From Nitrosomonadales bacterium (GTDB taxonomy: Bacteria > Pseudomonadota > Gammaproteobacteria > Burkholderiales > Gallionellaceae), in assembly GCA_016195965.1 (NCBI GenBank), contig JACPYR010000068.1:1-64000 (forward strand): a stretch of DNA of 64,000 nt. Reading direction: 5' to 3'. The position numbers and the translations under genes were made by a program. Every line of letters begins with the position of its first letter. The first letter of the stretch is position 1. The notes beneath the pieces were generated by a model that worked only from the letters and a program-made list of their open reading frames with translations, ran no database searches and had not been told where the DNA came from. Of this stretch, positions 31,905 through 40,434 are shown piece after piece.

Positions 31905-31958
31905 TTTTCGTCGTTGAAAATAGTGGCCAGTCCACGATGAAGTCCCGTCCAAATTACC

Positions 31959-31984
31959 CGTTCGCCCTGAGCTTGTCGAAGGGT
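31959..31984. repeat. Short interspersed repeat CGTTCGCCCTGAGCTTGTCGAAGGGT (family 3, copy 2)
   Basis: Exact direct repeat of 31343-31368. Confidence 0.85.
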
Positions 31985-32070
31985 GCTTTCCTGTTGGACT
32001 GATTGACAACACCTTCATTTCGGTGGATAAACCGATGGCGGATTTTTTTCAGATGTGAAGAGGTGGCGCG

Positions 32071-32415
32071 ATGAAAACAGTAACGATTGATATCCGGCCC
32101 CTGGCCGACACGCTGGGCGATTTCACCCAGGTATGGAAGAGCGGCAAGGCTTCCGCTCCGCGCATCAGCTTTGCATCTCCCGAGCTGCTGTTTAAGACAC
32201 TGTCCAGCAAACGCTGGCAACTGCTGAACGCGATGACGGGCGCGGGAGCCATGTCCATCCGCGAGGCGGCGAGCCGTGTCGAGCGCGATGTTAAAGCTGT
32301 GCATGGTGACGTGACCGCATTGCTTAACGCCGGGCTGCTGTCAAAAACGGACGATGGCATGATCGTATTTCCCTACGATGCCATCCATGTGGACTTCATG
32401 CTCAAGGCGGCTTAA
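32071..32415 (+). CDS. Winged-helix DNA-binding protein (HVO_A0114-like, possible antitoxin)
   Basis: SFASPELLFKTLSSKRWQLLNAMTGAGAMSIREAASRVERDVKAVHGDVTALLNAGLL: MarR/ArsR-like wHTH. Confidence 0.65.
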   Translation: MKTVTIDIRPLADTLGDFTQVWKSGKASAPRISFASPELLFKTLSSKRWQLLNAMTGAGAMSIREAASRVERDVKAVHGDVTALLNAGLLSKTDDGMIVFPYDAIHVDFMLKAA

Positions 32416-32436
32416 CTCAATAAACTGGCTGCACAG

Positions 32437-33627
32437 CTACTGCGCTGCAGATTCCGATGAATGCGCCAGCGCTTGCCAGCCGACAACGCGGCACCCATCG
32501 CGTTCATACTGCCCATCGCCACCATAAACAATGCCCGGCGCTAGCGCCGCATCGCCGAACAATGCCGACAGCTTGCGCAGCGCTGTTATCCAGTCACTGC
32601 TGAAAGTGGAGCCGGATTTAATTTCCACGGGCATGAACTGGTTGTCCTGCGGGATCAACAGATCAACCTCATGCCCCGCACTGTCGCGCCAGAAATACAA
32701 CTCGGCAACCTGACCGGCGTTGAACTGGCGCTTTATCCATTCCGACACCACCAGCGTTTCAAACAACGCACCGCGCGAGGCATGGGTGGACAGCGTATTC
32801 ACATCGCGTATGCCCAACAAATACGCCATCAGACCGGTATCGAGAAAATACAGCTTGGGCATCTTCACCAGCCGCTTGCCGAAATTGCGATGCCCGGGGT
32901 TGGGATGATAGGGGCGCAACAGATAAACGATATAACTCGCCTCCAGCACCGTCATCCATTCCCGCGCGGTTACATGAGAAATGCCGCAATCCGCCGCCAG
33001 CGCGGAAAGATTGAGCAACTGCCCGGAACGCGCGGCACACATCTTGAGAAAGCGCTGAAACAGCGACAGATCGCGCACCGCCAACAACTGCCGCACATCT
33101 CGTTCCAGATAAGTGGCCACGTAGTTGGGGAACCAGTCGCCGGGCGCAACGGGGCGGTCGTGCAGCGGCGGATAACACCCTCGCAACATCGTTTCATCCA
33201 GCGTTGCGGGTAGCAAGCCGCCTTCCCTCAATTCGGCCAATGCAAACGGCAGCAACTGCAACAACCCCACCCGGCCCGCCAGCGACTGGCTGATGTTGGA
33301 CATCAAGCCAAACTGCTGCGACCCCGTGAGAATGAACTCCCCCATCCGTTTGCGCTTATCCACCACGCCTTGCAGATAAGAAAATAAATCCGGGCAACGC
33401 TGCACCTCGTCAAGAATCGCCCCCTGTGGAAACCGCGCCAGAAACCCGCGCGGATCGGCGTTAGCAAACGAACGCTCCTCCGGGTCTTCCAGCGTAACAT
33501 AAGGCTTGCCGGCAAACAGCGTGCGCGCCAACGTCGTCTTGCCAGACTGGCGCGGCCCCGTGATCGCCAGCACGGGGAAGCCCTGCGCCAGACGCAATGC
33601 GGTGGAAAATGCGGATCGGTTTAGCAT
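32437..33627 (-). CDS. AAA ATPase with DUF4143-like C-terminal domain
   Basis: Walker A ITGPRQSGKTTLARTLF, Walker B GAILDEVQRCPDLFSYLQ, C-terminal ELYFWRDSAGHEVDLLIPQDNQFMPVEIKSG. Confidence 0.88.
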   Translation of the reverse strand: MLNRSAFSTALRLAQGFPVLAITGPRQSGKTTLARTLFAGKPYVTLEDPEERSFANADPRGFLARFPQGAILDEVQRCPDLFSYLQGVVDKRKRMGEFILTGSQQFGLMSNISQSLAGRVGLLQLLPFALAELREGGLLPATLDETMLRGCYPPLHDRPVAPGDWFPNYVATYLERDVRQLLAVRDLSLFQRFLKMCAARSGQLLNLSALAADCGISHVTAREWMTVLEASYIVYLLRPYHPNPGHRNFGKRLVKMPKLYFLDTGLMAYLLGIRDVNTLSTHASRGALFETLVVSEWIKRQFNAGQVAELYFWRDSAGHEVDLLIPQDNQFMPVEIKSGSTFSSDWITALRKLSALFGDAALAPGIVYGGDGQYERDGCRVVGWQALAHSSESAAQ

Positions 33628-33788
33628 GTTTGCAATTTGAAGGTTGAAACTTCAAATTGCATGGTAAGGGGAAACAGGGTGGAGGGAAAGGGGGTGCTGT
33701 TAAAACTATTGTGATGCTGACCCCGTTAGTTCGTTGACTCCGGCACCTTTAGTCCAATTTAATAATATTTCGATACAGCCTCTTTAAA

Positions 33789-33805
33789 ATTAGTAAGTTA
33801 CTAAT
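33789..33805. promoter_or_regulatory. Candidate operator: perfect 17-nt palindrome ATTAGTAAGTTACTAAT
   Basis: Read directly; 8-1-8 dyad about 57 bp upstream of the RHH gene start. Confidence 0.6.
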
Positions 33806-33861
33806 ACTTCACCAATGTGGTGTAATATGATGCAAAGCATGGTTTGGAACTACAATCTGTT

Positions 33862-34101
33862 ATGGCTAACCGTCGAATTCAATCATACACAGCACCAGCA
33901 GAAAGTACTGTTCGAGCTTCGGTCAGTTTTCCTGAAGATCAGTACGCAGAGCTTGAGCTCATTGCACAACAACAGCGCGTTTCTCTTGCTTGGGTAGTTC
34001 GTGAGGCGGTGCAAGCGTACCTTGTTACGCGATGGCCGTTGCTTGAGCAAGCCAAGGATTCGTTGACGAACACCGATGAGGATAAAAATGGACAATCATA
34101 G
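33862..34101 (+). CDS. Ribbon-helix-helix (CopG-like) DNA-binding protein
   Basis: VRASVSFPEDQYAELELIAQQQRVSLAWVVREAVQAYL; its 3' end overlaps the downstream methyltransferase start. Confidence 0.75.
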   Translation: MANRRIQSYTAPAESTVRASVSFPEDQYAELELIAQQQRVSLAWVVREAVQAYLVTRWPLLEQAKDSLTNTDEDKNGQS

Positions 34102-35299
34102 CGAAGCAACTTACTACGGTAGGCGCGATAGCGCGTCTCTTGAAGTAAACAAAACTCCGTTGCGTTATAAAGCGTCAAGCAACAAGCTCATGCGACGAGT
34201 TGCGAAATGGTCTTTTGGCATCCCTGAAACTGGTAATGCGCTATTGCATGGTGATAACTTAGAAATTCTCAAGCTATTAACAAAGACGCACGCTAACACC
34301 GTCAAGTGTGTGTACCTCGACCCCCCATACAACAACGGAGAAAGCTATCAACATTATTTTGATAGCATGGGGCACGAAGAGTGGCTTCAAGCTGTGACCG
34401 CCCGTTTAGAGCAAATCAAGGTTCTATTGCGCGAAGATGCTAGCGTCTGGATTTCCATTGACGACTCCGAGCTGCACTACCTCAAGGTGGCAGCTGACCA
34501 AGTGTTTGGTCGAGCGAATTTTGTTGGCACAATTATTTGGGAGCGCCGAACAACTCGAGAGAATCGTAAAGTCCTTTCCAGAAATCACGAATATCTGTTG
34601 GTCTATACCAAGAACATTAGCGCTTGGTCAAAAGTGCGCAATGCATTACCTCTTAGCGAGGATGTAAAGGAGCGCTATAAGAACCCGGATTCCGATCCGC
34701 GTGGTCCGTGGCAGTCGGTGTCTGCCAACGTCCAAGAGGGCCATGCAACTCCTCAGCAGTATTACTCACTTACAGCACCAAGCGGACGGGTTCACAATCC
34801 ACCGAAGGGGCGATGCTGGGTATATTCCAAGAAGAAGCTGCTTGAGGAAATAGAAAAAAATAACGTATGGTTTGGTAAGAATGGAAGTGCCGTTCCGAGA
34901 TTAAAAAAATTCCTGACTGAACGCAAGATTGGACTCACTCCAGAAACTCTATGGCGAGCGGATGATGTAGGCACAACAAGCGATGCAAAAAAACATTTGC
35001 TGGCGCTATTCAAAGAAATATCTCTGTTTGACACCCCCAAGCCAGAACATTTGATTCATCGCGTGCTGCAAATTAGCACTAATCCTGGTGACGTGGTGCT
35101 TGATCCCTATCTTGGTTCTGGAACCACGGCTGCGGTTGCACATAAGATGAACAGACATTACTTGGGCATTGAAGTCGGTGATCACATTAAAACGCATTGC
35201 GCTCATCGGCTTCAGCAGGTCATTGCAGGAGAGTCTGGCGGCGTATCCGAGCTGATTGATTGGAAGGGTGGTGGTGGTTTTGACTTCTACCGACTCTAG
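34088..35299 (+). CDS. Site-specific DNA methyltransferase (Mod/beta-type motif order, DPPYNNG)
   Basis: Motif IV YLDPPYNNGESYQHYFDSM precedes C-terminal motif I DPYLGSGTTAAVAHKMNRHYLGIEV. Confidence 0.88.
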   Translation: MDNHSEATYYGRRDSASLEVNKTPLRYKASSNKLMRRVAKWSFGIPETGNALLHGDNLEILKLLTKTHANTVKCVYLDPPYNNGESYQHYFDSMGHEEWLQAVTARLEQIKVLLREDASVWISIDDSELHYLKVAADQVFGRANFVGTIIWERRTTRENRKVLSRNHEYLLVYTKNISAWSKVRNALPLSEDVKERYKNPDSDPRGPWQSVSANVQEGHATPQQYYSLTAPSGRVHNPPKGRCWVYSKKKLLEEIEKNNVWFGKNGSAVPRLKKFLTERKIGLTPETLWRADDVGTTSDAKKHLLALFKEISLFDTPKPEHLIHRVLQISTNPGDVVLDPYLGSGTTAAVAHKMNRHYLGIEVGDHIKTHCAHRLQQVIAGESGGVSELIDWKGGGGFDFYRL

Positions 35300-36647
35300 G
35301 ATTCAGATCGACGAGCAGGCTAGTGCTTTTCGTCCGATCTACTATCTAGGCTGTAAAACGAGTTTTACTTCCGCGATTAAGACGGCAATCGATGAAGTAG
35401 ACCCTAGCGGTGGGCGATTAGTCGATTTATTTTCCGGCACGGGGTCTGTTGGCGCAGCGCTAGGTGCGTTCCGAGAAGTGACAACCGTTGATGTGCAGGA
35501 ATATTCTCGCGTGCTCTGCTCGGCGGTACTTAGTCCACCTGTTTTGTCGCAGGCAGAAATAGCAAATATTGTCGAGCGCGCCTTGCAAGATGAATCAGCG
35601 AAGCAGGCTCTTTGGTGCCTACAGCCGCTAATTGAATATGAGCGCGAGTGTATTAAAACCGCCGCCATTGGCGACTTTAATTCGCTTGTTGAGCTAATTG
35701 AGTCCCCCCCGCTGGCAGTGCGCGCTATCACTGAATTCGAGACACCTTCCACACGACTTGACGATGCCTCCTGTGAGGTTAGCCGTCGATTTCATGAGGC
35801 AGGTCTGTGGCAAGCGGCAGAAACTACCGTGTCACGTTATTTCGGAGGTCTATATTTTTCTTATGCACAAGCCGCCATGCTTGATGCAGTACTGACTGTT
35901 GCTGATTTTTCCGGTGAACAAAGTAGAAATACACTAAAGGCAGCAGCACTTAGCGCGGCAAGCCAACTCGTAAATACTGTTGGCAAGCAATTCGCACAGC
36001 CGATTCGTCCTAGAGACAAATCGGGCGCTGTGAAATCTAGCTTGGTGAGAATTGTTCAGCGAGATCGTTCACTGGATACGCTGGAGTTGTATCAGACTTG
36101 GCTGGGCAGGTATGCAACCTTGCCACGGGCAATTGGTCGGCCACAAGCCCTTCGGCAAGATTACCTTGATGCCATAGCGCAAAATGCATCATCCTTTTCT
36201 GTAATCTATGCTGACCCTCCATATACGAGGGATCATTACAGTCGCTTTTATCATGTGCTTGAGACTATGTGCCTTCGAGATAATCCGGCAATTTCACAAG
36301 TAATGAAGAACGGCAACCTCACGCCCAGTAGAGGCGCATATAGAGAGGATCGCCATCAATCAGACTTTTGTATTCGATCCACAGCACCCACCGCTTTTGA
36401 AGCGCTCTTCAGGGTTGCGCGTGGGCACGATCTTCCTCTAGTGCTCTCTTACTCTCCACATGAAGCCGACGATGGCACACATCCTCGAGTGGTTTCAATG
36501 AGTCAAATTATTGAGCTTGCCAATCAGCATTACAATCGCGTCGAGATATGTGCTGTTGATGGAGTGAAACACAATCAACTAAATCGAAGTGGTTTGAGAT
36601 TAAAAATGCGCGATCAGGCTGAAATAATTCTCAAATGCTATCGTTGA
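35256..36647 (+). CDS. DNA adenine methylase (D12/Dam-like, motif I before motif IV)
   Basis: RPIYYLGCKTSF, LVDLFSGTGSVGAALG, IYADPPYTRDHYSRFYH; exact start uncertain (TTG/GTG cluster 35256-35280), overlaps the upstream methyltransferase. Confidence 0.85.
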   Translation: MIGRVVVVLTSTDSRIQIDEQASAFRPIYYLGCKTSFTSAIKTAIDEVDPSGGRLVDLFSGTGSVGAALGAFREVTTVDVQEYSRVLCSAVLSPPVLSQAEIANIVERALQDESAKQALWCLQPLIEYERECIKTAAIGDFNSLVELIESPPLAVRAITEFETPSTRLDDASCEVSRRFHEAGLWQAAETTVSRYFGGLYFSYAQAAMLDAVLTVADFSGEQSRNTLKAAALSAASQLVNTVGKQFAQPIRPRDKSGAVKSSLVRIVQRDRSLDTLELYQTWLGRYATLPRAIGRPQALRQDYLDAIAQNASSFSVIYADPPYTRDHYSRFYHVLETMCLRDNPAISQVMKNGNLTPSRGAYREDRHQSDFCIRSTAPTAFEALFRVARGHDLPLVLSYSPHEADDGTHPRVVSMSQIIELANQHYNRVEICAVDGVKHNQLNRSGLRLKMRDQAEIILKCYR

Positions 36648-36654
36648 CGGGATT

Positions 36655-37737
36655 TTACTCATCATCTTCTATGTTCCAGAAAGGTGCAGTCGGCCAAATT
36701 TCTTGTAGCTTCTGGATAGACATTTCTTCCTTGAGGCGTTTTGCCCTTCCTGCGGGCACTTTTTTGGCTGCTAAATTTAAATAGTTAGAAACGGTTTCGT
36801 AATGCTTACTTTTCTCTGAAACAATATGGTAGAAAAAGTTTTGGGGGTTTGTGCGAATAAATACCGCGATTGGCATATGCCCATTAGTAGGTTGAACACC
36901 TTTGCTTGCATCAAGATCCAGCGCCCAGTTTGAACTAGATTTGTCTGAAATTCTTCTTGTCTCTTCGTCTGCGCGCTGCCCTTTTTCGTTTAGGTGCGTT
37001 AAGAATAATTTCTGATTAAGTCCGAAATAGTTTTCTGCGGCCCATTTGCCAACGTCTCTTTGCTTTCCTCCTCTTCCTTTTGTCAATTCCTCAATAAATA
37101 CTGCCCCCCCCATTTCAGGAATAACATCAGAGTCAACTTTCTTGCCAACTTCCTTGCGTATTTTCTTGAGAGCCTTTTTATATTGTGCATTCTGTTGAGC
37201 AGCTTCTTTTACTTCCTTCGCCTCAAGATCAAAAAGGCTATCTGGATTATCGGCAAGAAAACTCTCCCAAATATTTTCTACAACTTTAACTGTTTGTTGG
37301 TTAATCTGAGTCACAGAAAATGCTTCGAAGTTATTCTTTAATCCTCCATTAGTGAGGTTCCCAGAGCCGGTGATTACAACCCCGGTTTTTCCCTTTTTTA
37401 TCCAGCTAAACTTTGGATGAAAAATCCCACCAGAACTTGGAAGAAATGCCTGCACAGAAAAATTTTTGTGTTCTGAACATAAAGCAGAAAGCTTCTCAAT
37501 AGCCTTAGTGTCAGTTATTGCGTCCATCCCTATAATCAAATGAATCTTTGCTTGCTTTAGGTTTGCTTTAACTTCGTCTTGCTCGAAAAGCAAGTTAATG
37601 CCCCTCGCAGTTACAAACGCAAATGCACAGCAAATGGAATCAGCATCTTTAAAATGTTTTTCCAGTTCGTCTAGCAATAAGTTTGGTGCTGGTGCATTAG
37701 GGTCTTGAAGAATAAGTGACATACCACTCCCATTCAT
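36655..37737 (-). CDS. Phospholipase-D-family nuclease, candidate restriction endonuclease
   Basis: HPKFSWIKKGKTGVVITGSGNLTNGGLKNNFEAF (HxK...GSGN...N..E) motif; convergent with the D12 methylase, 7 nt apart. Confidence 0.7.
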   Translation of the reverse strand: MNGSGMSLILQDPNAPAPNLLLDELEKHFKDADSICCAFAFVTARGINLLFEQDEVKANLKQAKIHLIIGMDAITDTKAIEKLSALCSEHKNFSVQAFLPSSGGIFHPKFSWIKKGKTGVVITGSGNLTNGGLKNNFEAFSVTQINQQTVKVVENIWESFLADNPDSLFDLEAKEVKEAAQQNAQYKKALKKIRKEVGKKVDSDVIPEMGGAVFIEELTKGRGGKQRDVGKWAAENYFGLNQKLFLTHLNEKGQRADEETRRISDKSSSNWALDLDASKGVQPTNGHMPIAVFIRTNPQNFFYHIVSEKSKHYETVSNYLNLAAKKVPAGRAKRLKEEMSIQKLQEIWPTAPFWNIEDDE

Positions 37738-37792
37738 TGGTTGAGGAACAATTGTAACAATTGGAGACAGGCCACGGTTTCTTCTTCCGTAG

Positions 37793-38086
37793 TCAGGCCG
37801 CCATCTTCAATTCAACTTTCTTTCCCGCTCTGGTCGCCAGCGTGATCAGCATGTCCAGACTGAATTTCTCGAACTTGCCGCGTATCAGGTCGGAGACGCG
37901 CGATTGCGAGATGCCTAGCACTTGCGCGGCTTCTGCTTGCGTCCATTGCTTGTCGCGGATCAGGATTTCGAGCCGGCACATGAGTTCGGAGCGCATCGCG
38001 AGGATGGCAGCCTCTTCCGGTGGGAATCCGAGGTCGATGAAAACGTTGCCGCTGGATTTGGTGATTTTGAGTTTCTCTTTTTTCAT
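37793..38086 (-). CDS. XRE-family antitoxin (module A)
   Basis: HTH: KQWTQAEAAQVLGISQSRVSDLIRGKFEKFSLDMLITLATRAGKKVELKM; overlaps the toxin gene. Confidence 0.85.
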   Translation of the reverse strand: MKKEKLKITKSSGNVFIDLGFPPEEAAILAMRSELMCRLEILIRDKQWTQAEAAQVLGISQSRVSDLIRGKFEKFSLDMLITLATRAGKKVELKMAA

Positions 38087-38406
38087 TTGGCACTCTCCTT
38101 GAGTTGCTTGTAGCGGGTGGCCGCCAGCTCAATATCCTCCTTGCGCGCCTGCTGCGTCTTCTTCTGGAAGGCATGCAGCACATAAACCGCATCGGCGAAT
38201 TTCGCCACATAGATGACGCGCCATTCGCCCAGTACATGGACGCGAATTTCGTAAGCGCCTGCGCCCACATTCAGCATCGGCTTCCAGTCTGCGGGCATCA
38301 GGCCAGCCTGTAGGCGGAAGAGCTGAAAACCTGCGGCTTGCTTCACCTCGCGCGGAAATGCGGTCAGATCGTCTTCGCTGGAGCCGGTGAACTTGAGCGG
38401 TTTCAT
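38083..38406 (-). CDS. RelE/HigB-like (Gp49-type) toxin (module A)
   Basis: MKPLKFTGSSEDDLTAFPREVKQAAGFQLFRLQAG...AYEIRVHVLGEWRVIYVAKFADAVYVLHAFQKKTQQ; 4-nt overlap with the antitoxin. Confidence 0.88.
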   Translation of the reverse strand: MKPLKFTGSSEDDLTAFPREVKQAAGFQLFRLQAGLMPADWKPMLNVGAGAYEIRVHVLGEWRVIYVAKFADAVYVLHAFQKKTQQARKEDIELAATRYKQLKESAK

Positions 38407-38475
38407 GTGGGCAATATATAAGTATTTATATCAAACAACAAGCGGAAGTTTTTGGTGGCGCATATTTCTCATCAT

Positions 38476-38711
38476 TTCACTCCCACACCCAACCACGCAT
38501 CCGAAGTCAGCGGCCTCTTCAGCGTAGGCAGTGTCTCTTCCAGCCAAGCCAGCGCAAGCTTTTCCTTCTCGCACCACAATGCTTCGCCTAATCCCATCAT
38601 CATCTGTATCGGCGCGCTGCCCTTGACCATGTTGCCACAGAATTCGCCGGTACTGCCGGTGGGGAAGGCTTTGGTGACGCTGGACAAATAATCGGGGACG
38701 GCCGATTTCAA
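38476..38711 (-). pseudogene. Methyltransferase-like 3' fragment, copy 1
   Basis: VTKAFPTGSTGEFCGNMVKGSAPIQMMMGLGEALWCEKEKLALAWLEETLPTLKRPLTSDAWLGVGVK*; no N-terminal SAM domain. Confidence 0.75.
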
Positions 38712-38771
38712 AAATTATTGAGGGCAGGTTCGGTTTAAGTGTTGCTCTAGAAACAAATCGCCCATCCCCCA

Positions 38772-39164
38772 TCAACCCTGCACCAGCAGTCCAGCCAATT
38801 CCTGATAATGAGGGAAACGTCCATCAACGCTAAGCAGTTGCGCTTTGTATTCGATCGCGGTGGCGATGATGATGCGGTCTGCCGGGTCTTTGTGGTGTTC
38901 GGGCAGCGACACGGCGCGCTCGGCAATTGATCTCGTCACTGGAATAATCGCGATGCCATTCTCTTCGATCTGATTGAGCCAATCATAGATCGGCAGCTTG
39001 AGGGCAATCCGTCCGTGTTTGACGAGCCACGCCATTTCCTAGCAGGTCATTGCTGAAACGGCCAGAGACTCAGCCGTTTCGATGGCTTCTATTTGTTGTT
39101 GTCCCAGCTTGTCTGGTGTGCGATTGACCCACCAGTAAAGCGCGTGCGTGTCGAGGATGAGCAT
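38772..39164 (-). pseudogene. VapC-type PIN toxin with in-frame amber stop (module B)
   Basis: MLILDTHALYWWVNRTPDKLGQQQIEAIETAESLAVSAMTC[*]EMAWLVKHGRIALKLPIYDWLNQ...DPADRIIIATAIEYKAQLLSVD; TAG at 39039-39041 separates two PIN halves in the same frame. Confidence 0.85.
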
Positions 39165-39385
39165 CAGGACAATGCGTCCCAGTCGCTTTCCGGCGGGCCG
39201 CTGAGGATGTCGCCATTTTCTTCGCCCATGCCTGCGAGCGCTGGCGGCGGCGAGCGGCGTCCGGCTGGCTTGGTCGATTCCCACATTATGATGACTCGTG
39301 CGCGTTCGGCATGGGCGGGCAGTGCTGCGTCCTGTATGACAAGACGATGACCATCAATGGATGCTGTCGTTTCAAGAGCTAACAT
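39164..39385 (-). CDS. Antitoxin of the VapC module (module B)
   Basis: 73-aa ORF MLALETTASIDGHRLVIQDAALPAHAERARVIIMW...; TGA overlaps the vapC ATG (ATGA). Confidence 0.65.
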   Translation of the reverse strand: MLALETTASIDGHRLVIQDAALPAHAERARVIIMWESTKPAGRRSPPPALAGMGEENGDILSGPPESDWDALS

Positions 39386-39487
39386 GGGCGTGCCTCCTTT
39401 GAATCTGATTCACTGGGCTGCGATTGTACAACATCCAATTAGCGCAGGATTAAACGATCTTAAAACGCGCGGATGAACAATCAGGGG

Positions 39488-39606
39488 CTTCACCCCCACC
39501 GCCAACCACGCATCCGAAGTCAGCGGCCTCTTCAGCGTAGGCAGCGTCTCTCCCAGCCAGGCCAGCGCAAGCTTTTCCTTCTCGCGCCACACGGCTTCGC
39601 CCATGC
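39488..39606 (-). pseudogene. Methyltransferase-like 3' fragment, copy 2
   Basis: MGEAVWREKEKLALAWLGETLPTLKRPLTSDAWLAVGVK; near-identical DNA to copy 1. Confidence 0.75.
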
Positions 39607-39666
39607 TTTTCTTCAGGAAACAATTGGTGACCGACCACCAAAAATCAAAGTGGCTGCGATGCAGCT

Positions 39667-39966
39667 TTACGCCGCCATCTCTTCCACTTCGCGTTCGATC
39701 CTGTCCTTCAATTCCGCTTCGGCGATTTTCAAATCGTAGCTCAGTTGCAGATTCAGCCAGGACTGAGCATCTGTACCGAAGTAGCGCGCCAGCCGCAATG
39801 CCGTATCGGGTGTGATCGAGCGGCGTTCTTTGACGATTTCATGCAGCCGCGTGGCGGGTACGCGTAATGCTTGCGACAGCGCATGGACGCTCATGCCCAG
39901 AGGCACGATGTATTCCTCGCGCAAAATCTCTCCCGGATGTATCGGGCGCATTCCATTCTTCACCAT
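39667..39966 (-). CDS. higA: HigA-type XRE antitoxin (module C)
   Basis: MVKNGMRPIHPGEILREEYIVPLGMSVHALSQALRVPATRLHEIVKERRSITPDTALRLARYFG. Confidence 0.93.
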   Translation of the reverse strand: MVKNGMRPIHPGEILREEYIVPLGMSVHALSQALRVPATRLHEIVKERRSITPDTALRLARYFGTDAQSWLNLQLSYDLKIAEAELKDRIEREVEEMAA

Positions 39967-39976
39967 GTTGTTCTCC

Positions 39977-40255
39977 TTAGTGGTAATCGACGATTTCCAC
40001 ATCTAATACGTCGCCATTTTTAAACTTAAAACAAATACGCCATTGGTCATTCACCCGGATGCTCCACTGCCCCTTGCGATCTCCCCGCAAAGCTTCCAGG
40101 CGATTGCCCGGTGGCGCGCGAAGAAAATCCAGTGTAGCTGCGGCGTCCAGTTGCGTCAGTTTGCGTTCGGCAACTGCCTGAATCGCACGGAAGCGTCGCG
40201 GATTGAGCCCTTCAAACAACGCTTGGGTGTTCTTGCAGGTAAACGACTTAATCAT
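39977..40255 (-). CDS. higB: HigB/RelE-type toxin (module C)
   Basis: MIKSFTCKNTQALFEGLNPRRFRAIQAVAERKLTQLDAA...LRGDRKGQWSIRVNDQWRICFKFKNGDVLDVEIVDYH. Confidence 0.92.
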   Translation of the reverse strand: MIKSFTCKNTQALFEGLNPRRFRAIQAVAERKLTQLDAAATLDFLRAPPGNRLEALRGDRKGQWSIRVNDQWRICFKFKNGDVLDVEIVDYH

Positions 40256-40434
40256 GACGCTCAGAATATTACGCCAGACGTTATATGTCAACAGAACAAC
40301 AATGGACGGGAATTATATTTCGCCGCCCAGCAAACCGCCTCTTTGGAATTTCAGATTGGAATTATTGGGGGCGGGTTCACAAAATGGGTCAGGTTCGCAT
40401 ACTTCTCTGGAAACGAATCGCCCATACCCCCACC

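Noticed and set aside
38431-38775. 114-aa ORF and similar ORFs at 39450-39641 and 40351-40869 as real genes
   Set aside because: These are out-of-frame readings across the decayed methyltransferase fragments.
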